From Knufia peltigerae (Eukaryota > Ascomycota > Eurotiomycetes > Chaetothyriales > Trichomeriaceae): 64,000 bases of DNA. Under the pieces are notes generated by a model. That model did no database searches. It had not been told where the DNA came from and saw nothing but the letters and a program-made list of their open reading frames with translations. Shown here in pieces: positions 20,891 to 31,312 of this stretch (within the stretch, counting starts at the first letter, position 1; each line of letters opens with the position of its first letter). The stretch is from positions 62,001-126,000 of the forward strand of contig JAPDRN010000094.1 of assembly GCA_030247855.1 (NCBI GenBank). Reading direction: 5' to 3'. The position numbers and the translations under genes were made by a program.

Positions 20891-23169
20891 ATGCCCTCAT
20901 CTCCAGCAATGGATCGAGGTGAAGCAGCCATGGTTGCTGTCGCCTCCAGTAAACGCCGTTACATGAGCAAATCCCAGCGAGCCTGTGATTTCTGTCGTTC
21001 ACGCAAAGTTGCCTGTCGAATTGATGCGGCCTTGCCATGTAAACTTTGCAGGTCTTACAATCGACTGTGTACCTTTGACGAACCCGCAAAACCACGGAAG
21101 AAGACTCCAGCGACATCTCAACCGGGAGACGCTCCAAGCGCCGCCGGGGTTGCCTGTGATGCTGTGTCAAGTCTCCAGCATGACTTTGGTGCTCGCGAAG
21201 ATACGACAATGCCTCTGGACTTGGATAATTTTGACGATAGTATTGACATCTTTGCTCAGTTGGACGCTTTCACTCCCCAAGAAGATCCATTCGCCACTAC
21301 CGCGGTGATGGCTGGATTGGACAGGTGGCCTACGCCCTTCCGGATTGACGCGGCTGATAACGAGAACACACGCAGTACTGCAGCGATGACGGTCGGGACC
21401 AGCATGTCGTCCCCTTCCGAGTCTGAGAAGACTTCCATCCCGGCAAACGCAGCCAGTCAATTATGTGGTCTCACGGGCGACATGGACCCCTCCAATTTAT
21501 GTCAATATCGATACGATAGCCACAACGTTTACTATTTCAAGCGACTTGCTATACACTCCGTCTTCGATGGTATTCATCCCATCTCATTCGTGGTCTCCTT
21601 GGACCGCTCCTCCCCGAAGGTCGAAGACAAAGAGAGAGCCGAACTCAATAGGATAGTCGATCCACAAATCGGGATACGGTTGATTGAGCTGCAAGTATAG
21701 CCCAAGCCCTGATCTCCATGACTGACCACGACCTAGATTTTATCAATTCATCTTCCCCCAATTCCCTATCCTCAGAACCACTAGCAAACCCACACCCACT
21801 GAAAGCCCTCCACATCTGCTCGCTGCCATCTATCTGCTCGCGCAACGATTTTCCGGCTTTGACGATTATCTATGCATCCAGATAGTATATGAGACCTTTC
21901 CCAGCAAGCAACTGGCGGGGATGGCGACAGCGGCACTGCATCGAGACTCCAACGAGCCAACCTTGGCACACGTTCAGACGGCGCTTCTCATCCTCTTAGC
22001 ACCTCCAGAGAATTTGCTTATGCCTGAAACTGCCGCTAGATGGGCTCTGCACGGGACGTTAGTCGCCATGGCTCAAGGTTTAGGCTTGTTTCACGATCCA
22101 AGTGAATGGACATTATCACATGAGGAGATCATATTGCGAAGGATTCTATCTTGGGCTGTTCGCTGTGTGGATGCTTGGCTCGCCGCCGCTTTGGGCCGAA
22201 TTCCTCTGATCGACGAGTCGAATTGGATGGTACCTCCGCCTCATGCGGCAGACTTCGAAGAATCTGAGCTCGCTCTCGGTGTCTGTGAGGTCTTTATACC
22301 GCTAGTGCAACTGAGCCAGATTTTGACCTCAGTGCTGGCCAACCTCTTGTGGGAAAAGTCCGAGACAATTGTGACAATCTGCTGACGCGAAACCAGCTCC
22401 CTTCGTGCAGTACAAGCACTGGCCGTGGACTTCCGTCTCACGCTGCGGACGGCTCACCCTCTTATGGACCAGGTTACGCGTTGGTACCAGGACTATCAAC
22501 AGGTTCATCTACCTACCTCAATGCACGATGTTGACTCGTCCGGCATATTGCATCTGGGCTACCATGCCATCAAGATCATGATCCTAAGAGCCATCTATCG
22601 ACCCTTTCAGAACCTGGAACGAGGACATATTGCTCACAGCACCGACACTGTTGCAGAGAAAGAGGCGTTTTTGCGCTGGCGGACGGCTGCTTCACGCGCT
22701 CTTGCTGCCAGCACAGCCTTCACCTCTGCACTAGATCACACCCGTGTGCACGCATTTTGGCCATTCTGTGAGTTGTATTGCCATGTAACACGATGAAGGA
22801 TGACAGTTCTGACACTCCCCACACCAACAGGGTCAGCGCTCTCATGGTCCACCATAGGCCAACTTGCAGTCCTGCTGCTAGTGATATCGGAATCGGAAGG
22901 AGAAGCGTTGCAGTCCAAGGCTGCTCTAGACATCACTCGACAATCTCTCCGTCTTCAGTCAAAATCATTTGATATATTACGCTTCCCACTACTTCGCCTT
23001 GACAGCTTTCATTGGAAGGGTTTTGGCAGTATCTTTAATCTCCCTCCGGCGGTAGAGAGTGCGTTACAGCTCAGCACATCCTTACACTGAAAACCTCTAG
23101 ACGCCCCCTCCAAACCCATTCGAAACCTATTTCATGCTGGAAGCTCACGCCTCACTCCTGGATGCCTAG
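20891..23169 (+). CDS. Zn(II)2Cys6 fungal transcription factor (possible frameshift at the first junction)
   Basis: The DNA-binding cluster sits at residues 32-60: C32-x2-C35-x6-C42-x7-C50-x2-C53-x6-C60, with basic residues between (FCRSRKVACR). The middle homology region follows: HLLAAIYLLAQRF, AALHRDSNEPTLAHVQTALL, AARWALHGTLVAMAQGLGL and RRILSWAVRCVDAWLAAALG. Proposed exons are 20891..21678, 21737..22348, 22397..22767, 22831..23051 and 23101..23169, about 686 residues. At the first junction the homology wants IGIRLIEL joined to the YQFIFPQFPIL block. The obvious donor after CAA (21694) leaves the frame off by one base; the alternative donor at 21679 restores frame but drops LIEL. The last exon is also tentative: without it the gene stops at 23090. 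It probably regulates neighbours or a metabolic pathway; the target is unknown. Confidence 0.78.
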
Positions 23170-24085
23170 AACGGTGATCATAAACGCCATGGTATGCACC
23201 TCCCACTGTTGGCTTGGCCGCTGCTGGTCACAAACATGCTCGATCAGACAAGGCCTTGGCAACCAAATCTGCAGCCGCCTGGGCACCTCCATAACTCGCT
23301 CGATACCCACATCTTCCGTGTCCATAGTTATGGACAATCAGACAGCCTCCCAGCCGTTCAGTCTGGAAACGAGTGCCTCCCTTTCGGACCGGCCTCAATC
23401 AGACACCGTGATGGGTACCTAGGGTTTTGCGACAAGAGGAGTGCAGTTGTCATGCCATTCACGCAAGCTCTAGGGTTTACCGAGTCGATTCAGTCAGTTC
23501 CCGGTCTATGATATTTTTCAAACGATGGCATGCGATGATAACGAACTCAAGGTTGGCACCTACCCGCCAACAACTACATTTTTTTCCGCCATGACCTTCG
23601 AACACAAAGGTGACTCCAAGCAGTCTCAAGCAAACTTGTTCTGGCGCTTTTTTCCAGTATCGTTTGCGTAAGAATGAAAAATGTTCGATCTTACAGGTGT
23701 CGGGCTTGTTCAGAGGAGACAAAACATCGTATCTGAGAGTGTATACGTAAGGCCATGCTCTCATGACCGTCCCTCATTACCCTGATGTTGTCTACAGCAC
23801 AACGCGGTACTGATACCTTAAGCATTCATTTCAGCCACTTCCCATTTGCTGTTACGACTGGGGGCACTGGTCGGCGTCAGGCCTGAATGGGAGCATCGAC
23901 ATGCTGACTGTTTTTATTAAGGTCGTACCAGGTTCACAATCTCTCTGGAGATGCCCATATTACTTGGATTATGTACAGTGCCTGCTAAAGTTTTATACTT
24001 GGACGAGCACTGGGATAGCGCTCCAGTCGCAGCCGCTCAAGTTTTCCTACATTCGTCGACTACAGAGCGCCAAAAGACATGTTGT
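23170..24085. other. Intergenic region, convergent between regulator and peptide transporter
   Basis: About 0.9 kb between the 3' ends of two convergent genes. A 105-codon plus frame at 23194..23511 is open, but I cannot assign it and it may be chance. Nothing else recognised. Confidence 0.35.
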
Positions 24086-26086
24086 TCATGCAACCTTGCC
24101 GCTCAGAGGATCGGACCCAGCGGCACCAGGACCGTTAAAAGAAGGCTCCTCTGCAGCTTCCAGGCCTACAGTGAGTGGAACCTCGCCACTGATGGAGTGT
24201 CTGAAGCAGACGAAGAAGACACATCCCGCCACAAATGCTCCGATAGCCAAACCCGCATATGTCCAGACCATGTATGGATCTTGAGAGACCGGAGCTAGTG
24301 CAATACCAATGGCCGCCCCCAGGGCTATGGTGATCCAGAAAATTGATGAAACAAAAGCTCGAAGATTGTCTGGCGCTTTCAAAAAGGCCACCTCAAGGCC
24401 CGTTACAATCACAAAGATCTCCGATAAGGCTCCAAAGACGTAGGATGGAGCTTGAATCCAGACAGGGATGCTATTCTCAGGACGGTGGTAGATGAAGTAT
24501 TGCAGAACACATGCATACACCATCCCAAGTGCGGCACACATGAAGCCGACAAAGATACGCAGAATAGGGTTGAATGATATTCCCGCCTTACGGAGGGCAG
24601 GATATATCATAACTATGACATGTTAGTTGCGGCAACAGTGGTAGAGATAATAGCCACGTACGATCGAGGATCGGAATGAAGCTGAGCATGAAAATCGTTT
24701 CCAGGTTCTGCATCAAGTCGTTGGGTGTGCCTCCAAGCTTCATCGATCCAGCCTGAGAAATCAGGTTGTTGAAGATCTGAGTCCAGCAGATGAAATAAAA
24801 GGGAAACAACAGAAAATACTAGGGAAAGACCCAAGTCAGCTCTTGGTTGTCTTCACCAACAGCTCTCTCTTGGACTCACCTTGCACGCCAACAAGCCACT
24901 CTTGACCTGTTCAACGTAGAGGTCGGTATATCTCTCTTCCTGAGCAAATTTGTAGCGATGAAGCCGCTCGCGGGCCCGCAGAGAGGAAGGCTTCGCCTTG
25001 TCAAATGACTTCTCCTTGAATCCGATCATCAGAGCCCTGGTAGCGTCCAAGATGGGCGAACCTTGGGGTCTCGACTTTTTGATTTTGTGGTTGAAGCCGA
25101 CAAAAACCGCCAGAACAACCAAGAAGACTCTGGTTGCACGTCAGTAGCCGTTGGGCTGACGATATTGGTACCCCGCCATGTTTTCACTCACAACAATGGA
25201 ACTAGGTAGGCAAGCCAGAAGCCCTTGTGGTTCTCGATTTCCACGGTCAAGAGCGATGACAAAGACCCGACGTTGGCAGCCCAATAATACCACATGAAGA
25301 TCCTCGCCGTGGTCAGATCATGGTCGACCAACACGGTCTCTCCTGTTTCGAGAGTCTCGACATGCTGTCCTTTCTCCGTGTTTTGTTCTCCACACATTGG
25401 TGCAATACACGCCTTCAGACCGCCCGTTCCTATGCCGATCAAAATCATGGACGAAACCAGGCCGCCCATTGATGCGCCAGCTCGAATCGCCGCAGGTGTG
25501 GCAGTGGCGACGAGGAGCACCAGTCCCCCTATGTAGATGGGAGATGATGCCAAGATGGTTTTGTATTTCCCGAGATATTGGTCTGGATATCCAGTCATGT
25601 TAGCCAACGCTATAATATCCTCTTATCGACCACGGTCCATTCTCACCAGCAGTGATGCCGCCAAACACAACGCAAAGATACGACCAGAATTTGAAAAAGT
25701 CACTCAGGGCAGTTCCAACAGCCTGTCCCTTGCCGAGGGCGCCAGGAATCCGTGACCCAGGGTCATAAGGTTGTCTGGGCCACTGTTTAGTCGTGCGTGG
25801 CCAAAAAATGTCTTCCGTGGACGAACCTACTGGATATAATTCTGGAACGGAGCCGTGATTCCAAGATAGACGAATCGTTCTCCAAACTACAAGCCACATG
25901 ATTAGACGCAAGGCCATGGCTCGCGCACGAGGGAAAGAAAAGGCTCTTTACCTCGATGACACAGATCAAAAACAACACCCATGGTATGCGGCCAGGCACA
26001 CGGCGCAGCTTCCCGTGGCCTTCAGGCTCGGTATCGGCTGGGCGATTCATGTCCGAGACTTTGATGCTGCTGCTACCACTCATCAT
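24086..26086 (-). CDS. Proton-coupled oligopeptide transporter (PTR2/POT family)
   Basis: Seven exons, 26086..25952, 25886..25831, 25774..25647, 25582..25192, 25129..24880, 24818..24662 and 24612..24086, keep phase and give 547 residues. POT features: an early ERF motif (CVIEFGERFVYLGITAPFQN, the fungal counterpart of ExxER), PYDPGSRIPGALGKGQAVG, SMILIGIGTGGLKACIAPMC (helices 4-5), ARIFMWYYWAANVGSL, and LLFPFYFICWTQIFNNLISQ, the family's FYxxxxQ region. About 12 membrane segments are visible. The family imports di- and tripeptides with protons at the plasma membrane. At 547 residues it is slightly shorter than yeast Ptr2. It lies next to a dipeptidase and a transcription factor, suggesting peptide nutrition, and is divergent from an esterase gene. 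Confidence 0.9.
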
Positions 26087-26650
26087 TGTAGGATAGTGAC
26101 AAGACTGGGGGCTTGGTGGGTTTTCGCAAAAATGGCAGAAATGAGCCTGAAAGTGAGAGAGACAACCGATAGATCCAAGCAGGAGGTGCCAACCCTAGCT
26201 TTTAAGGATATGCGACTCACTCACTCCGCAGCCATGGCCCAATGCCCAGCATGAAGACGCTACGGACTTTTGAGCAGAGTGATAATCGACCTGGCGCAAG
26301 TATGAAGCGACAAGGATGAATCATCGGCAATCCCCATACTTAAGTGGATCGTCCACAGATATATCTTATCATTTGGTCCAGTCGAGGACCCCTATCGTAC
26401 GCCGTCAATGCCACCAATAGTGAAGGAGCTGTGGGTATTTCCCTGTATGGGTGAAATTACTATTAGTACGGAGCACTGAAGCGACAACGGATCAAGCAAC
26501 GTCCCCGTTGGGCGTATCGTGTGATCGGTATGCAGAAGGTTGAGCTCACAAAGACTCGTTTGTTTTGTTGGTCTGAACTGTTCCCCTCAACCGCTGCTCC
26601 TTGGAATTGTGCCTATGCAGTTTTGTCACCCTCGATATTCCCAGTTCAAC
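26087..26650. promoter_or_regulatory. Divergent promoter region between peptide transporter and esterase
   Basis: 564 bp between two divergent starts. A TACGGAGCACT element at about 26466 belongs to a motif class seen elsewhere in the window. No regulator site could be assigned. Confidence 0.35.
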
Positions 26651-28090
26651 ATGGCTGCCACCACCCTCGATGCGTCCGTTGAACATGCCATTCCCGCTGA
26701 GTATGCCGACAAGCTGGATCCGGAATGGGTCAAGCTATGGAACGAACATGGCAGACATCAGCGAAGAGCAGATGAAGTGAAGATTGAAGAGTACAGGAAG
26801 AATCCATCCGCCTATAGCTTCACGTATCCCACCTGGCCTGGTAGATTCTGATCCGCAAAGACTATGACTTCGTCAGCTAACGAGGAGCAGGACCTGATGT
26901 ACACCGAGTTGAAGACATCATGGTCCCCGTGTCACAGCCCAAAGGCACCATCACGGTCAGGGTATATTCTCCGGAAGGCCCAGGCCCGTTTCCCGTTCAC
27001 ATCAACATGCATGGGGGTATGTGGCCCTCAGTACTTTGGCAACACGAGCTTTTTGTCACTCTGACATTGATGGCTTGACTGCCCTTCTAGGTGGCTGGGT
27101 CCTGGGTGGTCTTCACTCCGAGGCCGCATGGTGCCGGAGCGTCTGCTCCAGAGTTGGCATCAAGGTTATTGACGTTGATTACCGCATGGCACCCGAGTTT
27201 TTGTTTCCAGTCGCCATCTACGACTGCTGGGACACGATCAAATGGGTGAGACAACAGATCTCTTGCGTGCTGTGGTGTTTTCCATCGTACAACTATGGAG
27301 TTTGCTGAGACCTTCTCTCTCCCTCCCCATGTTCTCAGGTCGGCGAAAACGCAGAAACCCTGGCGGTCCGTCCGGACAGCATCTCCATCGGAGGTCTCTC
27401 TGCCGGTGGACACATGGCCGCCGTGCTCTCCCTCATGGCCAGAGACGAGGGCGGTCCTGACCTCAAACTGGCTCTGATGGTCGTCCCGTCGGTAGATTTC
27501 CGGTGGTCCATTGCGCCTGAGCCCCTAAAGTCCGAGGTTGCGACCGAGTACCCGAGCGTCGAGCTCTTTGCACATAATCCGTGGGGCCCTCGTGGTCGCA
27601 TGGACTGGTTCATGGATTATTGGGTCCCAGACATTGATGGTATGTTTGTGTGAGCGAGCGTCGTCTCTGTGGTTTTGGCGCTCTCCGTTGGCTCTCGGAG
27701 ATTCGTTGTACTCCGGAACCGAAATCATTGTATCACATTATTACTGACGAGTGCTTGATTACTTCTACCGCCATAGGAGTCAGAAAGGCGGCGATCGACG
27801 ACTGGAGAGCTTCGCCGATCCTGGCCTCCAACTTTGAACGTCTACCTCCCACGCACATCGTCACGGCCGAGTTCGACCTGAGCCGCGACGAGTCCCACGC
27901 GTACGGCGAGATTTTGAAGAAGCACGGCAACGACGACAAGGTCACGATGAAATGTTACGCCGGGATGCCTCACGCCTTTGGTCACTACAACCACCCCGAC
28001 CGAGGTCTGGCCAAGAGTCGCGAATACGTCGACGACACTTGCGAGGTCATTAGATCAGCCCACGCGGTTGCTCAAGCGGCCCTGACCTGA
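26651..28090 (+). CDS. Alpha/beta-hydrolase esterase, hormone-sensitive-lipase family (AB hydrolase 3)
   Basis: Five exons, 26651..26840, 26891..27016, 27091..27245, 27339..27639 and 27777..28090, give 361 residues. The oxyanion motif HGGGW (104-108) is assembled across the second intron. The nucleophile elbow is GLSAGGH with Ser178; the acid is Asp291 in AEFDLSRDES and the histidine is His323 in GMPHAFGHY. DYRMAPEFLFPVAIYDCWD is the usual HSL-family segment after the oxyanion hole. There is no signal peptide, so it is probably cytosolic. The substrate could be a small ester, lactone or acetylated metabolite. The frame is open upstream to 26540, but MAATTLDASVEHAIP is the better start because it precedes the conserved region directly. 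Confidence 0.9.
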
Positions 28091-28501
28091 GAGGGGAAAA
28101 GGGTCGAAAACGAACCAGGGTGCTTCGTATGTTCAGTTATATTCTCAATTGATCATGATGAAGTGAAAACAAAGATGCAGGTGCCATCAGGACCTTGAAA
28201 CAAAACCCCAGGGCCAAAAATGACAGAAGAGGTATCCCCGTATGTATGTGCCACCTTCACAATTCTGCCTTTCCCACCTTTCGCCATAAAACTCGCTGTC
28301 GCTTTCAAACTTTCAAAATCAAAACCAACAATGTAACGCCGTGAACGTCCAGAGAGGTAGAGAGGTAGCAGTATGCTATGTTTATGTTCAGGCCCTGAGA
28401 GGAAAAGGCTTCAAATCTCTGGACACAAAAAAGCAACGACACGGACTGCCCTTGGATGGCATATCAAACACAACATCAACACTCCCTTTCCCCTCCAAAC
28501 A
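28091..28501. other. Intergenic region between convergent genes
   Basis: 411 bp holding two 3' flanks. Nothing else recognised. Confidence 0.35.
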
Positions 28502-30454
28502 TTACGTTCTCCTTCTCAAAATCCTAGGCTTGGTAGAGGCATTCATCATCGTCCCCCGTTCACCACGACCCATGGGGACAATGCTGGTCTGTTTCGCGGC
28601 CTCCTCCAAGAATCCCGCCATCTCCCTCTCGGTACTCTCCCCCATGACGTTGGAAAGCAATGCGCTCGCCGCCCCCGTAGGTACCGGAATCCCCAGACTG
28701 GCTCGTCTCTTCGGCGCAGGTGTCCCGTTGACGGTTCCGACGTTCATCTTCCGCAACCGACGCACCTTTCTGGTGACTTGCTTCTTTTCATCTCTGGGAA
28801 ACTCATCGTTTTCTCTGCTCTCCTCAACATGCTGCTCGGTCTGGTCCCGATTCTCCGCAATCTCCGAACGACCGGGCCCGCTCGTGTCCTCGGTCGAGGC
28901 CACGCACAAGTTCTGCCCTTGCGCTTCCGTATCATCTTCCATCAGATTTAGACTGCTATTCGACACCTCCTCTCCATCTTCGAATCTCGCGATCGTGTTG
29001 TCCCAGCTCACCACCTTGGTCCTTTTCCTTTTCTTCCTTTCGGCAGCACCGTCCTGTTTCTGCACCTGCTGTGGCGGGCGTACTTGTCCCGCCTGTGCCC
29101 TTTGTTCGGCTGCCAATTGGATCAGTTTAAGTTGAACATTGATCGCGTCAGCCTTGTTTCTCTTCGTGTTTGCTCTTGTCGTCATTGCTAGTGACTGAGT
29201 CTCACGTTGCGTTGCGATGAACTCGGTCCCGTTCAGCCTCTTGAGCGAGATGTTGCTTGGAACTGTGGTGAGGGGCTTCTGTGGCCGTGGAAGTCGAGTG
29301 GTCAATCTTGAACTCCGTCGTGGAGAGGTTGCGTTGGGCTCCGTATCTTGATCAGCTTGAAGTGTTGGAGTCCCATCACATGTGTTAGATGTGGGTACAG
29401 TAGATTCCTGGATATTTTCGACATGGCATGTTGTCGGAGTATTAGAGGATGTCCTCTCATCCGGTCCTTTAGTGTCCATGTCGTGCACCGGCGATGCTTC
29501 CTGGTCTGGGGACGTTGCCTCTGCTTGCTGTTTCGCTGCTTTCTGTGCGCGGGCGCGAGTAAGGAAGTCGTGTAGGTATGCTGTATCGTCGTGGTCTGTA
29601 GATAATGAAAAGATTTGATTTGCTGTTTGCGAAGTGTTTGATAGGGAATCAGCCTCGCACTCCTGGGTTTGCCGTGCCGGATCTAGAGTTTCATCTAGAG
29701 CAATCGAAGTCACTGCAGACTCCTCAATCTCAGCGGTCTCTTCAGAGTTCAACGTGGCTGTATGGTCCTTTTCTTCACTTCGTGTAGAAGAGTCCACACT
29801 GTCTAAGACATCGCGTGAGAGGCGATCCTCTCCTGGCTCTTCTGGAGGTAGAACTTCACCATCCGCACCCGCCATTTCAATGCGCTCGGAGCCATTGTTC
29901 ACCAGCTCGACTCTCGTCACGCTGGACCCTTCAAGATCCACATCGACCTTTTCTCCAGCCACCTCGTCCGGTGGATTGTCATCGTCTTCACCTAGAGGCG
30001 CAGCATTGACTGCAACGAACCCACCGGCAGTATGCACCGCCTTTCGTTTCGGACTATTCACCCCCACGCCGTCTTCCCACTTCGACGGCAAGTACTGTAT
30101 CACATTCTCTTTACCTCCCTCCTGAAGTGTAACTTTCAACCTCTTCACAGGCCGGCCGTTCACGTTCCCACCTTGTTGCTTTCTCCATCCATCGCCGGCA
30201 CTGGCCTTGATTTCTCCGAGTGGCACACGCTTCCATATTTTCTGCACGTCATTACGAGGGACATATGGCGTGAGGGGCCGTCGCTCCCAAGCTCGAGGCA
30301 AAGACTTGATGCGCTTGGGCGTGAACGTGTAGGTCGGGCCCTTGAGTGATCGCGCGGGACTCACACTCGAGCTCCTTTCCGTAGGGCTCGACGAGGGAAT
30401 GAAAGGTGTGGGTTCGAAGGACTGATGGCGGCGCGTGGGTGTCGGCGTCGTCAT
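28502..30454 (-). CDS. Uncharacterised 650-residue low-complexity, probably nuclear protein
   Basis: A single uninterrupted frame of 650 codons. I do not recognise the family. The N-terminus is Pro/Thr/Ser-rich with a basic block (TPKRIKSLPRAWERRPLTPY) and a WKRVPLGEI motif. The centre (about 150-400) is acidic and rich in Glu, Asp, Ser and Thr. A later part has Arg/Lys clusters (AAERKKRKRTKVVSWDN, KKQVTRKVRRLRKMN) that look like nuclear localisation signals. The C-terminus has a more ordered segment, APKRRASLGIPVPTGAASAL, then LSNVMGESTEREMAGFLEEA, and ends in RILRRRT. The composition suggests a disordered chromatin or cell-cycle protein, but this is inference only. The length of the open frame and the strand-specific bias make it a real gene. 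Confidence 0.75.
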   Translation of the reverse strand: MTTPTPTRRHQSFEPTPFIPSSSPTERSSSVSPARSLKGPTYTFTPKRIKSLPRAWERRPLTPYVPRNDVQKIWKRVPLGEIKASAGDGWRKQQGGNVNGRPVKRLKVTLQEGGKENVIQYLPSKWEDGVGVNSPKRKAVHTAGGFVAVNAAPLGEDDDNPPDEVAGEKVDVDLEGSSVTRVELVNNGSERIEMAGADGEVLPPEEPGEDRLSRDVLDSVDSSTRSEEKDHTATLNSEETAEIEESAVTSIALDETLDPARQTQECEADSLSNTSQTANQIFSLSTDHDDTAYLHDFLTRARAQKAAKQQAEATSPDQEASPVHDMDTKGPDERTSSNTPTTCHVENIQESTVPTSNTCDGTPTLQADQDTEPNATSPRRSSRLTTRLPRPQKPLTTVPSNISLKRLNGTEFIATQRETQSLAMTTRANTKRNKADAINVQLKLIQLAAEQRAQAGQVRPPQQVQKQDGAAERKKRKRTKVVSWDNTIARFEDGEEVSNSSLNLMEDDTEAQGQNLCVASTEDTSGPGRSEIAENRDQTEQHVEESRENDEFPRDEKKQVTRKVRRLRKMNVGTVNGTPAPKRRASLGIPVPTGAASALLSNVMGESTEREMAGFLEEAAKQTSIVPMGRGERGTMMNASTKPRILRRRT

Positions 30455-31312
30455 GGTGATGCGAGCTGAGAGTAGTTATTCCGTCGCGAGATGAGTCGAG
30501 GTTGATGGCGAGATCGTCAGCAGGTCATTGAATTGGCCACGAGTGAAGGGCAACGACGTCGACGAGTAATAATCCCAACGGCAAGCAACAAGCAATAATT
30601 TCGTCGGCAACTGCTGTAGCAAACAAGATGCAAATTGCTGTGCGACGCGCAGGTGGTTTCGGCCGATGTTGATACCCGCCCAAAGGGGCTAAGACCACCC
30701 ACTAATATTACCTCGCCCACACTTGCCTCTCTATCTTACCCACTTCACAGTACCAGTACTCTGTCGACCAGATGTACTGTGCTCCACGATAATCACAAAG
30801 CCAACGGATGAGAATCAAAAAAATAAAGTATCAATTTTCATGTATTGCTGCTGTTGTTGCTGCGCTCTCGGGATCGCGTTTGCTGGTCGTCTGGCATATC
30901 ATCTATGCTTCGTCAAATCATATACATGAACATAACCCCGGCTTGCTTCAAGTCTCCCTCAACATCAGTATTACTCCCGAGAGCGAGCCAAGTTTGACCA
31001 ACTCGACTCCCAGAAAACCCTGCTTGCGTTGAAAAATGAAAACTGTCCAGACCAGCCAACCCATTTCCCCAAGATAATAAATCGCTAAGACATAACCCCA
31101 TCTTTGGTGTACAGAGAATATTTGTGTACATGACATCGTTCTTCCTAATACATTTTCCCTTTTTTTTCCTGGTCGACGCCGTGACAATGAGTGCAATTAA
31201 AGAGAATACTCCCGTGCAGGGGAATGGGTGCCGAAAGACCCTGTGCTGAGCACAAATGATGAGATGCTAAGGACAGTCAAGAAAAGAAAAACGCTTGATT
31301 ACTTGGCACGGT
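30455..31312. other. Intergenic region upstream of the 650-residue protein gene
   Basis: Promoter of the uncharacterised gene and 3' flank of the medA-like gene, both minus strand. Short frames only; nothing recognised. Confidence 0.35.
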
